From an uncultured Lachnospiraceae bacterium (GTDB taxonomy: Bacteria; Bacillota; Clostridia; Lachnospirales; Lachnospiraceae), in assembly GCA_910588405.1 (NCBI GenBank), contig CAJUPT010000014.1:1-59036 (forward strand): a stretch of DNA of 59,036 nucleotides. Reading direction: 5' to 3'. This document shows positions 50,389 through 59,036 of the stretch, piece after piece; positions within the stretch are counted from its first letter, which is position 1, and the number at the start of each line of letters is the position of its first letter. The translations under genes and the position numbers were made by a program. The notes below the pieces were generated by a model, which did no database searches, had not been told where the DNA came from, and saw nothing but the letters and a program-made list of their open reading frames with translations.

Positions 50389-51844
50389 TAATTATAATCT
50401 TTCAGTCTGTTTTTTGGCACGATCCGTGTATAACAAATATACACCTTTAATGTATAGAACTATAAAGAATGATTTTGAACCGTCGTTGTTTGGAGGGTTT
50501 ATTACATCAAATTCGCTTGAATATACTGATGTGAGCAAAGTCCTTTCAGATTATAGAGAAGATATACACATATATGAGGTATCATCATATTTTAAAGAAC
50601 ACTGGGAAGAGTTTACATATGAGAAATTCCTGATGTATGAAAAAAAATATGAATGTGAGCCTTTATGGAACCTGATTTATATGGACAGATTTCTTATATA
50701 TGAGGATCATGATTATTGTGTAAAGATTACTGCTGGGTATTTTCAGTTTTTTGAAATGATATTTACCGAGATGTGTTATGATTTTTACTATGATGAGTGT
50801 ATTTCTACACTCCAATCATATATTGCATATATTGTTGGAAAGAAATTTGGAGTGCATTATTTTACACAGACGGCCCCTAGAGGAGGAATGGATGCTGAAT
50901 ACCATATTATTATTACGGACCCAAATCAATATATATATGGGTTTGACAACAATTATATAAATATTAATTATACAGATGATGAGATGAAAAAGGCAGAAAA
51001 GTATTTATCAGAATTTGAGGAAAGAGAAATGGTGCCTGCGTACCAATTACAATTCAAGGAGAAACCAAAGTATAAAATAAAGTATTTGCTGGCACCGTTA
51101 CGATATTTAAGAGCAAGACTAAATCCTTATCTAAATGATCAATATTTTTATATGTATAAAAGAGCTTGGATTCACGCTCTCGATATGGATACATTTTATT
51201 ACAGATATAAAAGATCAAAGAAGTATTATCATAAGGCTGACTTTACAAAAAAATATGTGTATTTTCCGTTGCACTATCAGCCGGAGAATTCAACTCTAAT
51301 GTGTGCGCCGAAGTATGAAAAACAACAGTATTATATTGACAGTATTGCAAAAAGCTTGCCAGCAGACACGTATTTGTATGTAAAGGAACACTACACTCTT
51401 GTTGGTAATCGAGAATTAAGTTTTTACAAGGAAATGAGGAAGTATCCTAATGTGGTAGTTATTAGTCCATGGGAAAGTTCGCGTGATTTGATTTTACATG
51501 CTGAATCGGTGGTGACATTGACCGGTACGGTTGGATTCGAAGCAATGTTGTTAAGAAAACCTGTACTGTGTTCAGGTAATGTTCTTTTTGATATGGCACC
51601 GGGAGTGGTAAAGGAGAACGATCCTTATCAAAAATATACCCTTTTTATGAAAAATTGGAAACAACCTGATCGTAAAGAAATATTACAATATTTATGCGAA
51701 TATTTTAGATGCATGCATGAAGGGGGCTCTAATGTTTGGATGGAAGATGCGTACGAAGAAGATAATATTAGAAGGCTTGTAAGAGCTGCATATTTGCATA
51801 TGATGGATACAAAAAAACAATTGGCAAAAAAGGAGAGGCAATAA
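50375..51844 (+). CDS. Capsule-polysaccharide-type glycosyltransferase (PF05159-like)
   Basis: A 489-residue protein. The C-terminal half has YFPLHYQPENST, VVVISPWESSRDLILHAE and TVTGFEAMLLRKPVLC-like segments of the KpsS/capsule-biosynthesis glycosyltransferase group. The N-terminus lacks such similarity. The ribosome site GGAGG (50360-50364) points to a TTG start at 50375, 10 bases away; an earlier TTG (50351) lies within the upstream gene. Its stop overlaps the ATG of the aminotransferase by one base. Confidence 0.7.
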   Translation: MIQSDNYNLSVCFLARSVYNKYTPLMYRTIKNDFEPSLFGGFITSNSLEYTDVSKVLSDYREDIHIYEVSSYFKEHWEEFTYEKFLMYEKKYECEPLWNLIYMDRFLIYEDHDYCVKITAGYFQFFEMIFTEMCYDFYYDECISTLQSYIAYIVGKKFGVHYFTQTAPRGGMDAEYHIIITDPNQYIYGFDNNYININYTDDEMKKAEKYLSEFEEREMVPAYQLQFKEKPKYKIKYLLAPLRYLRARLNPYLNDQYFYMYKRAWIHALDMDTFYYRYKRSKKYYHKADFTKKYVYFPLHYQPENSTLMCAPKYEKQQYYIDSIAKSLPADTYLYVKEHYTLVGNRELSFYKEMRKYPNVVVISPWESSRDLILHAESVVTLTGTVGFEAMLLRKPVLCSGNVLFDMAPGVVKENDPYQKYTLFMKNWKQPDRKEILQYLCEYFRCMHEGGSNVWMEDAYEEDNIRRLVRAAYLHMMDTKKQLAKKERQ

Positions 51845-53040
51845 TGGACAAATTAGCCATTAATGGAGGAAGCGCATTAAGGAATAAAAAAATATATTAT
51901 GGTTGCCAATGGGTGGATACTGATGATGTCAAAGCTGTATGCGAAGTATTGTTGAGTGATTATATTACCTGTGGACCAAAGGTTGAAGAAGTAGAGAGGG
52001 AGCTTGAAAGTATCACTGAAGCTAAGCATGCCGTAGTGTGCTCCAATGGAACGGCGGCACTTCATTGCGCATGTTTGGCTGCAGGCATACAGCCAGGCGA
52101 TGAAGTGATTACAACGCCATTGACTTTCGTAGCGTCAGCTAATTGTGTTCGTTACTGTGGAGGTACTGTTGTTTTTGCTGATGTTAATCCCGAAACATAC
52201 AATATTGATCCTGATAGTATAGAACAGAATATAACGGAAAGAACTAAGGCGATAATTGCAGTAGACTTTACGGGACAAGCAGTAGATCACAAGCGCATTC
52301 GCGAGATTTGTGACAAGCATAATCTTACTTTTATAGAAGATGCCGCTCATGCTATAGGAACATTATATGACGGCAAACCTGTCGGATCATTAGCTGACAT
52401 GACTTGCTTCTCGTTTCATCCTGTCAAGACGATAACATCGGGTGAGGGAGGTGCAATCACAACAAATAATGATGAGTTATATCATAAATTGGTATTGGCT
52501 CATATACATGGGATTGAACATGATGAGGAGTTCATGGAGGAAGTGCCACACGAGGGACCGTGGTACTATGAACAGCTAAGTCTGGGTTATAACTATCGAA
52601 TGACGGATTTTCAGGCCGCACTACTGCTCAGCCAGATGAATAAGCTTGAAAAATTCAAGGCAAGACGAAAAGAAATTGTAACAAAGTATGATGATGCATT
52701 CAGAAACATACCAGAATTATTTGTGCAGAAAGAGGTACCGGAATCTGACACATGCAAACATTTATATATCATGCAGTTGAAACTAGACAAATTAAATTGT
52801 ACCCGTAGAGAATTCTTTGATTCCCTAAGTGCAGAGGGAATTCAATGCCAGATTCATTATGTTCCGGTGTATTGGTTTCCTTATTATAGGCGCTTAGGAT
52901 ATAAGAGAGGGTTATGCCCCAATGCTGAAGAAGTATATAAGGGTATAATGAGTTTACCGCTTTATCCTAAAATGACAGATCAGGATGTAAGTGATGTTAT
53001 TAATGCTGTGAAAAAAATAATAGAATATTACAGGAAGTAA
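51844..53040 (+). CDS. PseC-like nucleotide-sugar 4-aminotransferase
   Basis: A 398-residue PLP enzyme of the DegT/DnrJ/EryC1 family. Lys195 in FHPVKT forms the Schiff base. LAINGGSALRN at the start and GNYRMTD-like YNYRMTDFQAALL near 240 are PseC/LegC hallmarks. Makes a 4-amino-4,6-dideoxy sugar from a 4-keto precursor such as the CapE product (43420). First gene of a compact amino-sugar block. Confidence 0.85.
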   Translation: MDKLAINGGSALRNKKIYYGCQWVDTDDVKAVCEVLLSDYITCGPKVEEVERELESITEAKHAVVCSNGTAALHCACLAAGIQPGDEVITTPLTFVASANCVRYCGGTVVFADVNPETYNIDPDSIEQNITERTKAIIAVDFTGQAVDHKRIREICDKHNLTFIEDAAHAIGTLYDGKPVGSLADMTCFSFHPVKTITSGEGGAITTNNDELYHKLVLAHIHGIEHDEEFMEEVPHEGPWYYEQLSLGYNYRMTDFQAALLLSQMNKLEKFKARRKEIVTKYDDAFRNIPELFVQKEVPESDTCKHLYIMQLKLDKLNCTRREFFDSLSAEGIQCQIHYVPVYWFPYYRRLGYKRGLCPNAEEVYKGIMSLPLYPKMTDQDVSDVINAVKKIIEYYRK

Positions 53041-53045
53041 GTAAA

Positions 53046-53936
53046 ATGAAACTGTGTTTAGGAACGGTCCAGTTTGGTATGGATTACGGCATCCAAGGAG
53101 GCCATCAGCCAGAGTATTACAAGATAGATAGTATTCTGGATTATGCTATTTCTCACGGAATAACGACATTTGATACTGCTGCAGCCTATGGGGAAGCCGA
53201 AAATATTTTAGGACATTATGTAAAGCATTCAAAGAGAAAACAAAAAGATATAAAGGTAATATCTAAACTGGCAGAGAATGCATTTGAAAACACAGATAAG
53301 CATGTGTGGCCGGATATTGCAATTAATAATGCAAGTAAAAGCCGGGATTCTCTCCGAATCGAACAGTTGGAAGCATATTTATTTCATAATGCATTTCTGA
53401 TTAATGATTTATATGCTGTAAAGGCGATAGCATCAGTAAAAGAACGAGAAATTTCAAAGAAAGTGGGAGTGTCAATATACTTTCCTGAAGAAGCTCTGAA
53501 GGCTTTAGAATACGATGAAATAGATGTCATACAGATTCCATATAACGTATTTGACAGAAGGCTGGATAAATGTGGGTTCTTTCATAAAGCGAAAGAAAAA
53601 GGCGTTGAGGTATATGCAAGAAGTACATTGCTGCAAGGGCTTATAATGATGAATGAGAGTGAGCTTTCTGCAAATATGGCATTCGCGAGAGGGTATTTAA
53701 AGAAATACCACGACATATGTAGAGAATATAATGTTTCATCGCTAGCAGGAGCAGTTGGATATGTAAATAGTCATGAAGGGATTGATTATATTGTATTTGG
53801 TGTAGACAACATTTCTCAATTACATGAGTATATAGAAATAAACGATACAGCTATTTCAAATGAGATGATAAATGATTTAGATGAAGTTTTTTTTAATGTG
53901 GAAGAAAAACTTGTAAATCCGGTTTTGTGGAATTGA
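53046..53936 (+). CDS. Aldo/keto reductase
   Basis: A 296-residue TIM-barrel reductase. LGTVQFGMDYGIQG opens it, FDTAAAYGEAEN carries the catalytic Asp/Tyr (DTA-x-YG), and the pattern KVGVSIYFPEEALKAL is mid-barrel. Reduces a sugar carbonyl, with NADPH probable. The association with SpsF and class III aminotransferase genes suggests a sugar-modifying role; its substrate is unknown. Confidence 0.85.
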   Translation: MKLCLGTVQFGMDYGIQGGHQPEYYKIDSILDYAISHGITTFDTAAAYGEAENILGHYVKHSKRKQKDIKVISKLAENAFENTDKHVWPDIAINNASKSRDSLRIEQLEAYLFHNAFLINDLYAVKAIASVKEREISKKVGVSIYFPEEALKALEYDEIDVIQIPYNVFDRRLDKCGFFHKAKEKGVEVYARSTLLQGLIMMNESELSANMAFARGYLKKYHDICREYNVSSLAGAVGYVNSHEGIDYIVFGVDNISQLHEYIEINDTAISNEMINDLDEVFFNVEEKLVNPVLWN

Positions 53937-53969
53937 GAAAAATGAAAATAATGCAAGGAGGACAATGGA

Positions 53970-54746
53970 TTGAGATATCTGGCGATGATTCAAGCACGAT
54001 GCGGAAGTACCAGGCTACCAAATAAGGTTCTGAAGGATCTATGTGGAAGACCGCAGCTTCAGAGAGTGATAGAGCGAGTTCAGAGAGCCAAGAGGGTAGA
54101 TGAGGTTATGGTGATCACATCAATAGATAAGGCAAATCTGCCTATCTTAAGGCTCTGCGTTGATTTAGGAGTTAGAGTAGGAATAGGTTCTGAAGATGAT
54201 GTGCTTGATAGATACTATCAGACTGCTCGCCTACTAAAGCCGGATTATGTGATAAGACTTACAGGTGATTGTCCACTAGCAGATCCAGAGCTTATTGATA
54301 TGGCAATATCGCAGATGAATGACGACACTGATTATTGCGGTAATCCTACAAGTGCTACATTTGCAGATGGTCTTGATGTAGAGATAATAAAATACTCAGC
54401 ATTGGAACGCTCCTGGAAAGAAGCCACTCACACATTTGAACGTGAACATGTTACTCAGTATATAATTAATCATCAAAATCTATTTAATTATATGGATTTT
54501 ATTTCTCCAATTGGAGATTTCGGAGATCAAAGATGGACAGTAGATGAACCTGAGGATTTTGAGCTGGTCCAAAGGGTTTATGAGCATTTTATCAATGAGG
54601 AGAAAATGGAAAACTTTGGATATAAAGATATTCTTAAGTATCTAAAGAAACATCCGGAAATAGAAAGCATAAATAAAAAGTTTAAAAGAAATGAAGGTTT
54701 GCAAAAATCAATAGATGAGGATAGAATTGTGGCGATTAAGAAATGA
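53970..54746 (+). CDS. SpsF-like cytidylyltransferase
   Basis: A 258-residue CMP-sugar synthetase-type enzyme. IQARCGSTRLPNKVL is the nucleotide-binding start, followed by VIRLTGDCPLADPELID and EREHVTQYI. Such proteins activate acidic or unusual sugars with CTP. The ORF begins at TTG (53970), 8 bases after AAGGAGG; an ATG at 53965 hits a stop immediately. Typical of spore-coat and flagellin sugar loci. Confidence 0.85.
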   Translation: MRYLAMIQARCGSTRLPNKVLKDLCGRPQLQRVIERVQRAKRVDEVMVITSIDKANLPILRLCVDLGVRVGIGSEDDVLDRYYQTARLLKPDYVIRLTGDCPLADPELIDMAISQMNDDTDYCGNPTSATFADGLDVEIIKYSALERSWKEATHTFEREHVTQYIINHQNLFNYMDFISPIGDFGDQRWTVDEPEDFELVQRVYEHFINEEKMENFGYKDILKYLKKHPEIESINKKFKRNEGLQKSIDEDRIVAIKK

Positions 54747-54789
54747 ACTTGTGAGAGCAAAACAGAATAAAGTAAAGGAGAGCCGATAG

Positions 54790-56079
54790 ATGCAATTATT
54801 CAACAAATCACAACAATTATTGGAAAGGGAGTTAAAAGTATCACCGCTGGCTGCACAAACTTTTAGTAAGTCGTATCGTTATTTTTGCCGTGGCGTCGCG
54901 CCTAGCTATATGGATCGTGGCGAAGGCTGTTACATTTACGACGTTGATGGAAATAAATTCATAGATTTCATGTGTGCCTTAGGTCCCATAACAATTGGGT
55001 ATAATGACTCGGATGTCAATGAAGCAGTTATCAATCAGGTCAATAAGTTCGCCAGCGGTTCTCTTCAATCGGAGCTTGAGGTGCAACTGGCAGAGAAATT
55101 GTGTGAGGTAATTCCTTGCGCAGAGATGGTTCGATTTGTGAAGAACGGAGGAGATGCTACGACAGCAGCTATTAGGCTTGCCAGAGCATATACCGAAAGA
55201 GAAGTTGTTCTTATGTCTGGTTATCATGGGATGAATGATTGGTCAATCGGTGCTTCACAAAATAATAAAGGCGTACCGAAAGCAGTATGTGAACTGACAC
55301 ATAATTTTATATATAATGACCTGGAAGATTTAGAGGACAAACTGAAGGCTGATGAAGTTGCAGCCGTTATTCTTGAACCTATTCAGAGTAATGGGCCTAA
55401 AGAAGGATATCTGGAGGAAGTGAAAGAACTTTCACATAAATATGGTGCAATCCTGATTTTTGACGAAGTAGTATCCGGTTTTCACTATGCTCTTGGAGGA
55501 GCGCAGGAATTGTTTGATGTTTCACCAGATCTTGTGGCATTTGGAAAGGGAATGGCAAACGGTTATCCTATTTCAGCAGTTGCAGGACGTAAGGATTTGC
55601 TACAACAAATTGAGCATGGTGTATTTATCTCAACAACATTTGGTGGAGATAGTATATCGATGGCTGCATCATTGGCAACGATAAATAAACTCCAACAGCC
55701 CGGATTTTATGATCATATTATCAAGATCGGAACGATGATTCATGATGGAATACAAAAGAGGATTGATAAGTATGGACTGAATGGAATCTTGTCTGTAAGC
55801 GGTATGCCCCAGCATTGCGGATTGGTTTTTGAAGGATATGGTTCTCTTTCATATCTTGACATTCAATCTGTGTATTCTCAGACTATGATAGAAAATGGGA
55901 TTTTGGTATTTGCTATTTATTTTCTGAATTCACATCATACGGAAAAAGAGGCCCAGGCGTATCTTGAGGCAACGGAAAAAGCATTTGCACTCATCAGACA
56001 AGTAGTGGATAAGGACTCAGTAGATGATATCCTAAAGGGCGGTAAAGTAGATCCCGTATTTAAAAGAAATATTAAATAA
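54790..56079 (+). CDS. Class III aminotransferase (glutamate-1-semialdehyde aminomutase-like)
   Basis: A 429-residue PLP enzyme. Lys253 in AFGKGMANGYPISA is the Schiff-base lysine, and FVKNGGDATTAAIRLARAY plus ILIFDEVVSGFH are family motifs. Resembles the GSAM group but sits among sugar genes, so the natural substrate is more likely a sugar or sugar acid than glutamate semialdehyde. No hemL operon genes are near. Confidence 0.83.
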   Translation: MQLFNKSQQLLERELKVSPLAAQTFSKSYRYFCRGVAPSYMDRGEGCYIYDVDGNKFIDFMCALGPITIGYNDSDVNEAVINQVNKFASGSLQSELEVQLAEKLCEVIPCAEMVRFVKNGGDATTAAIRLARAYTEREVVLMSGYHGMNDWSIGASQNNKGVPKAVCELTHNFIYNDLEDLEDKLKADEVAAVILEPIQSNGPKEGYLEEVKELSHKYGAILIFDEVVSGFHYALGGAQELFDVSPDLVAFGKGMANGYPISAVAGRKDLLQQIEHGVFISTTFGGDSISMAASLATINKLQQPGFYDHIIKIGTMIHDGIQKRIDKYGLNGILSVSGMPQHCGLVFEGYGSLSYLDIQSVYSQTMIENGILVFAIYFLNSHHTEKEAQAYLEATEKAFALIRQVVDKDSVDDILKGGKVDPVFKRNIK

Positions 56080-56091
56080 AGGAGACAGGAC

Positions 56092-56640
56092 ATGATCACT
56101 GAAAAGGAGTTACATGGAGAGATGATAAGTCTTAGGCAGATTGAAATGGAAGACTGTACTTCTTTATATGTTGAATGGTTGAATGACCCAGAAGTAAACC
56201 GATACCTTGAAACGAGATGGAGCGAGCAGACGATGGAGACGATTGAGGAATTTGTCAGAGATCAGAGAGAGAATAATCACAGCATTCTGTTTGCGATTAT
56301 CACGAATGAGGATGGCAGACACATAGGAAATATTAAGATAGGTCCAATAAATCGTCATCATAATCATGCGGACATCTCATATTTTATCGGAGATAAAAAG
56401 ATGTGGAATAAAAGTGTAGCAACAGAGGCAATTCGCCTTGTTACTAGGTTCTGTTTTATGGATTTAAAGTTACATAGGGTTGAAGCTGGAGCTTATACAG
56501 CAGCTGTTGGAAGTTGGAAGGCCTTGGAACGGAACGGATTTACAAGAGAAGCTGTGTTCAGAGAGCAGGTTTTATCTGACAATAAATATATGGATATATA
56601 CCGATATGGAATACTTGAAACAGAATACAAAACTATTTAA
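56092..56640 (+). CDS. GNAT N-acetyltransferase (PseH-like)
   Basis: A 182-residue acetyltransferase. LRQIEMEDCTSLYVEWLNDPEVNRYLE is the RimJ/PseH-type opening and HADISYFIGDKKMWNKSVATEAI the acetyl-CoA-binding region (shown partly). Probably acetylates the amino group added by the aminotransferase just upstream. AGGAGA precedes the start. Confidence 0.82.
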   Translation: MITEKELHGEMISLRQIEMEDCTSLYVEWLNDPEVNRYLETRWSEQTMETIEEFVRDQRENNHSILFAIITNEDGRHIGNIKIGPINRHHNHADISYFIGDKKMWNKSVATEAIRLVTRFCFMDLKLHRVEAGAYTAAVGSWKALERNGFTREAVFREQVLSDNKYMDIYRYGILETEYKTI

Positions 56641-56659
56641 CGCATAGGAGGAGAAATAA

Positions 56660-57802
56660 ATGAAACAGATGAGGTACTGCACAAAATGTATTTTGCCACA
56701 AACACATGAGTCAATACAGTTTGATGAGCAAGGAGTATGTAATGTATGTCGTGGTATTGAAACTAAACACGAAAAAATCGACTGGGATGAAAGAAGAAAA
56801 ATTCTTGATGAGATTGTAAAAAGATATTGTGGGAAAGGTCAGTATGATTGTATTGTTCCGTTTTCTGGTGGTAAGGATTCTACTTTCCAGCTTTGGTATG
56901 TCGTAAAAGAGTTAGGTCTTAAGCCGCTCGTTGTACGCTTTAATCATTGGGGATACAGGCCTCTTGTACAGGAAAACAATACGAGGACTTTTAAGAAACT
57001 TGGAGTAGATGTATTGGAGTTTACCGCAAACTGGAAAGTAGTTAAAAAGCTGATGCTGAAATCTCTTGAGGAAACCGGAGATTTTTGTTGGCATTGTCAT
57101 ACAGGAGTATTTGCACACACGATGCAGATTGCAGTGAAGTTTAATATTCCGTTGGTTATCTGGGGTGAGGCATCTTCAGAGTATCGTGCTTATCATAATC
57201 CAAAAGAGTTAGAAGAGCTTGATCAAAAGAAATTTGATGAGATTGTTGATCTTGGAATCAATGCTGACAAGATGTACGAATTATTAAATGGAGAGATTGA
57301 TAAGCGTGATCTGATGCCCTTTGTATTCCCATCTGATGAGGAAATGAAAAGGCTTGGGGCCAAGGCTATATATCTTGGTAATTATGTTGAATGGCATACT
57401 AAGAATCAGGTTGATATCATTAAGAGGGAACTTGAATGGCAGGGACAGGAGGTTGAGGGCATTCCACCTCAGTATGATTATGAAAAAATAGAATGTCGAT
57501 GGCAAGGAATACGCGATTATTGTAAGTATATTAAGCGTGGACATGGCAGAACGAACCATCTTGCCTGTATAGACATTAGAAATGGTGAGATGGATCGTGA
57601 GATAGGTATGAAGCTTGCTGAAAAGTATGATGGCAAAAGACCGGCTTCATTGGATCAGTTCCTTGCGGTAGTAGGAATAACAGAAAAAGAATTTGAAGAT
57701 ATATTATTGAAAAATGAGGTATTCGATTGGGGATTTGATCATGATAAGATCAAGGATGGAAAACCACTTCCAGATATGGATAAGTGGGATGTGATTGTGT
57801 AA
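56660..57802 (+). CDS. N-acetyl sugar amidotransferase (WbpG-like)
   Basis: A 380-residue PP-loop ATPase. The N-terminus has paired Cys (CTKC and CNVC) for zinc, and SGGKDS (69-74) is the ATP-binding loop. WbpG enzymes turn an N-acetyl group into an acetamidino group using ammonia made by a HisH/HisF-type pair. No such pair lies in this locus; hisH/hisF at 1779-3309 have full catalytic residues for histidine synthesis. The role is inferred from the family. Confidence 0.88.
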   Translation: MKQMRYCTKCILPQTHESIQFDEQGVCNVCRGIETKHEKIDWDERRKILDEIVKRYCGKGQYDCIVPFSGGKDSTFQLWYVVKELGLKPLVVRFNHWGYRPLVQENNTRTFKKLGVDVLEFTANWKVVKKLMLKSLEETGDFCWHCHTGVFAHTMQIAVKFNIPLVIWGEASSEYRAYHNPKELEELDQKKFDEIVDLGINADKMYELLNGEIDKRDLMPFVFPSDEEMKRLGAKAIYLGNYVEWHTKNQVDIIKRELEWQGQEVEGIPPQYDYEKIECRWQGIRDYCKYIKRGHGRTNHLACIDIRNGEMDREIGMKLAEKYDGKRPASLDQFLAVVGITEKEFEDILLKNEVFDWGFDHDKIKDGKPLPDMDKWDVIV

Positions 57803-57848
57803 GTATTGAAAAGATGATCTGTTGTCTCCCGCAAATACGAGAAGGTAG

Positions 57849-58055
57849 ATGATGAATACATCAACAGAACAAAGAGTTTATGACTTATTCTCCTAATCGT
57901 TAGACTCTATTGGCATCAGATATTATTTTTGTTAAGTATTTATGAACATGGATCAGATTGAATTTAATAAGAAATATGAGTTGATGGATTTGCTTTTAAA
58001 GATCGTTGAGGTAGATGGTTCGACTTCTAGGGTGATATTGAAGAAACTGAAATAG
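57849..58055 (+). pseudogene. Possible remnant of a carrier-protein gene
   Basis: After ATG 57849/57852 a short frame stops at 57894-57896, but the same frame continues with SLDSIGI, like an acyl/peptidyl-carrier Ser motif. A +1 frame gives DIIFVKYL, and ATG 57942 (back in the first frame) opens MNMDQIEFNKK ... KKLK to 58055. The pieces together look like a decayed carrier protein with a deletion and frameshifts. Alternatively they are random short frames. Low confidence. Confidence 0.25.
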
Positions 58056-58104
58056 AGAAGTATTAAAGGCATTCTTTATATCCATACATTTGTGGAGATA
58101 CTAT

Positions 58105-59036
58105 ATGATATTGTTTATGTTACTTTTGATAAGTCAAATATATTGTTTGCTCTTCACAAACAAATCACTTTTCTCGTTTTATAACTCAAAAATAACTACA
58201 GTATACACAATCGCAATAGTAAATTTATATGTATTTACAGCAACAGAAGTATTATCGTGCATGCATATTCTTACTTTTTGGGGGATTTCAATAATATATA
58301 TTTTGCCTTCGATAGTTCTTAGCGTATTTATAATACGCAAGAAAATTTTTCGTGTATTTATAGATGAAACTGGGAAAAAAATTAAGAAACTAACAAATAA
58401 TCTTAGTTTTTTTGAATGGATGAATCTGTTTCTTTTACTATGTTTTATAGTATTTGAAATAAAAATGGCTATAGCGACAGTTCCATATAATGCAGATTCT
58501 CTTGCGTATCGCCTTCCTAGAATTGTACAGTGGTCACAGAATAAGACAGTGGCACATTATGCAACAAACTATATGCCGCAGGTCGCAGTGGCTCCGTTAC
58601 CAGAGTTTATTGGAACACATATTTATCTTTTATGTGAAGGGCAGGATTATTTATTGAACCTAACACAAAGCATTTCTTTTTTATTAAGCGGTGCTTTTGT
58701 TTATTGGATTGCAGATTTACTAGTGAATAATCATGTGCTATCATCGGTTGGAATGTGGATATGGTATACATGTCCTATTGCATTGGCTGAATCAATAACT
58801 ACACAAACAGATTTAGTTGCAACATTATGGATTTTGCTATTTGTATATATGATTATTTGGACAATTAAAGAGAATAGCCTTGAGAAAAATAAAAAGAATG
58901 CATGTCATTTTTTTATATTTGGTATACTCGTAGGACTCGCATATAACACAAAAATGCATGTGTTAGTAGGTATGATAGTTTTTACTGTCTTGCTTCTTAT
59001 TTTTTGTATTAGGAGTAAGAAATCCACAATATTCAT
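58105..59036 (+). CDS. Membrane glycosyltransferase, GT39-like (truncated by window end)
   Basis: An open frame from ATG 58105 (GTGGAG 8 bases upstream) to the window edge, about 310 residues, with many hydrophobic segments. VPYNADSLAYRLPRIVQW and HYATNYMPQVAVAPLPEF match the dolichyl-phosphate-mannose/ArnT-type GT-C family, where the Asp near the start is catalytic. It would use a polyprenyl-phosphate sugar on the outer face. Its C-terminal end is outside the window. Confidence 0.7.
   Translation, partial: MILFMLLLISQIYCLLFTNKSLFSFYNSKITTVYTIAIVNLYVFTATEVLSCMHILTFWGISIIYILPSIVLSVFIIRKKIFRVFIDETGKKIKKLTNNLSFFEWMNLFLLLCFIVFEIKMAIATVPYNADSLAYRLPRIVQWSQNKTVAHYATNYMPQVAVAPLPEFIGTHIYLLCEGQDYLLNLTQSISFLLSGAFVYWIADLLVNNHVLSSVGMWIWYTCPIALAESITTQTDLVATLWILLFVYMIIWTIKENSLEKNKKNACHFFIFGILVGLAYNTKMHVLVGMIVFTVLLLIFCIRSKKSTIF

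Overview
The window looks like a chromosomal segment of a spore-forming Firmicute of the Lachnospiraceae type (Clostridia). The evidence is strong GGAGG ribosome sites, sigma-A promoters, paired sporulation genes of the yqfC/yqfD type next to phoH and ybeY, heterodimeric ABC exporters, VanW and DUF3048 proteins, and a cell-wall-anchored protein with prealbumin-type domains. No rRNA, tRNA, CRISPR array, prophage or complete insertion sequence was recognised.

Region 1 (1-5180) is housekeeping: rimM-trmD (16S/tRNA maturation), hisH and hisF (imidazole glycerol phosphate synthase), ung (uracil repair) and uppP (undecaprenyl-diphosphate recycling). Region 2 (5432-10142) is a two-gene restriction-modification island: a type IIG nuclease-methylase fusion overlapping a second adenine methylase. 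Region 3 (10186-19900) holds, on the minus strand, a metal P-type ATPase behind two CsoR-like operator palindromes and a PRPP synthetase. On the plus strand are a frameshifted LPXTG-like surface protein, a YdcZ-like transporter, a uracil permease with a hairpin leader, a four-cluster ferredoxin and a DUF975 membrane protein.

Region 4 (20007-27146) carries the yqfC-yqfD-phoH-ybeY block, a DUF3048 lipoprotein and a SpoVB/MurJ-like flippase. Region 5 (27266-38441) has a MarR regulator with an asymmetric ABC exporter pair, an SPFH protein with a ribbon-helix-helix partner, a VanW protein with a heptad-repeat tail, an SGNH hydrolase and an EamA transporter.

Region 6 (38562-40355) is an AT-rich junction. 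It has a 29-bp inverted repeat 407 bp apart, paired direct repeats, a zinc-ribbon protein and a stretch resembling the 5' end of a group II intron. It leads into region 7 (40356 to the end), an AT-rich extracellular or capsular polysaccharide locus that is probably acquired. That locus has a phosphoglycosyl transferase, sugar-nucleotide dehydratase and reductases, several glycosyltransferases, a Wzy-like polymerase, a Wzx flippase, and a compact block for an unusual amino sugar: PseC-like transaminase, aldo/keto reductase, SpsF-like cytidylyltransferase, class III aminotransferase, GNAT and N-acetyl sugar amidotransferase. It ends in a truncated membrane glycosyltransferase.

A theme across scales is a family of palindromic and tandem repeats at 7505, 10181 and 37374, plus unrelated palindromes at 111 and 33539 and a 67-bp tandem repeat at 33007. 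Two of the palindromes lie in frame inside genes. The most interesting targets are these in-frame palindromes, the inverted-repeat junction with the intron-like RNA, and the amidino/nonulosonate-like sugar block.
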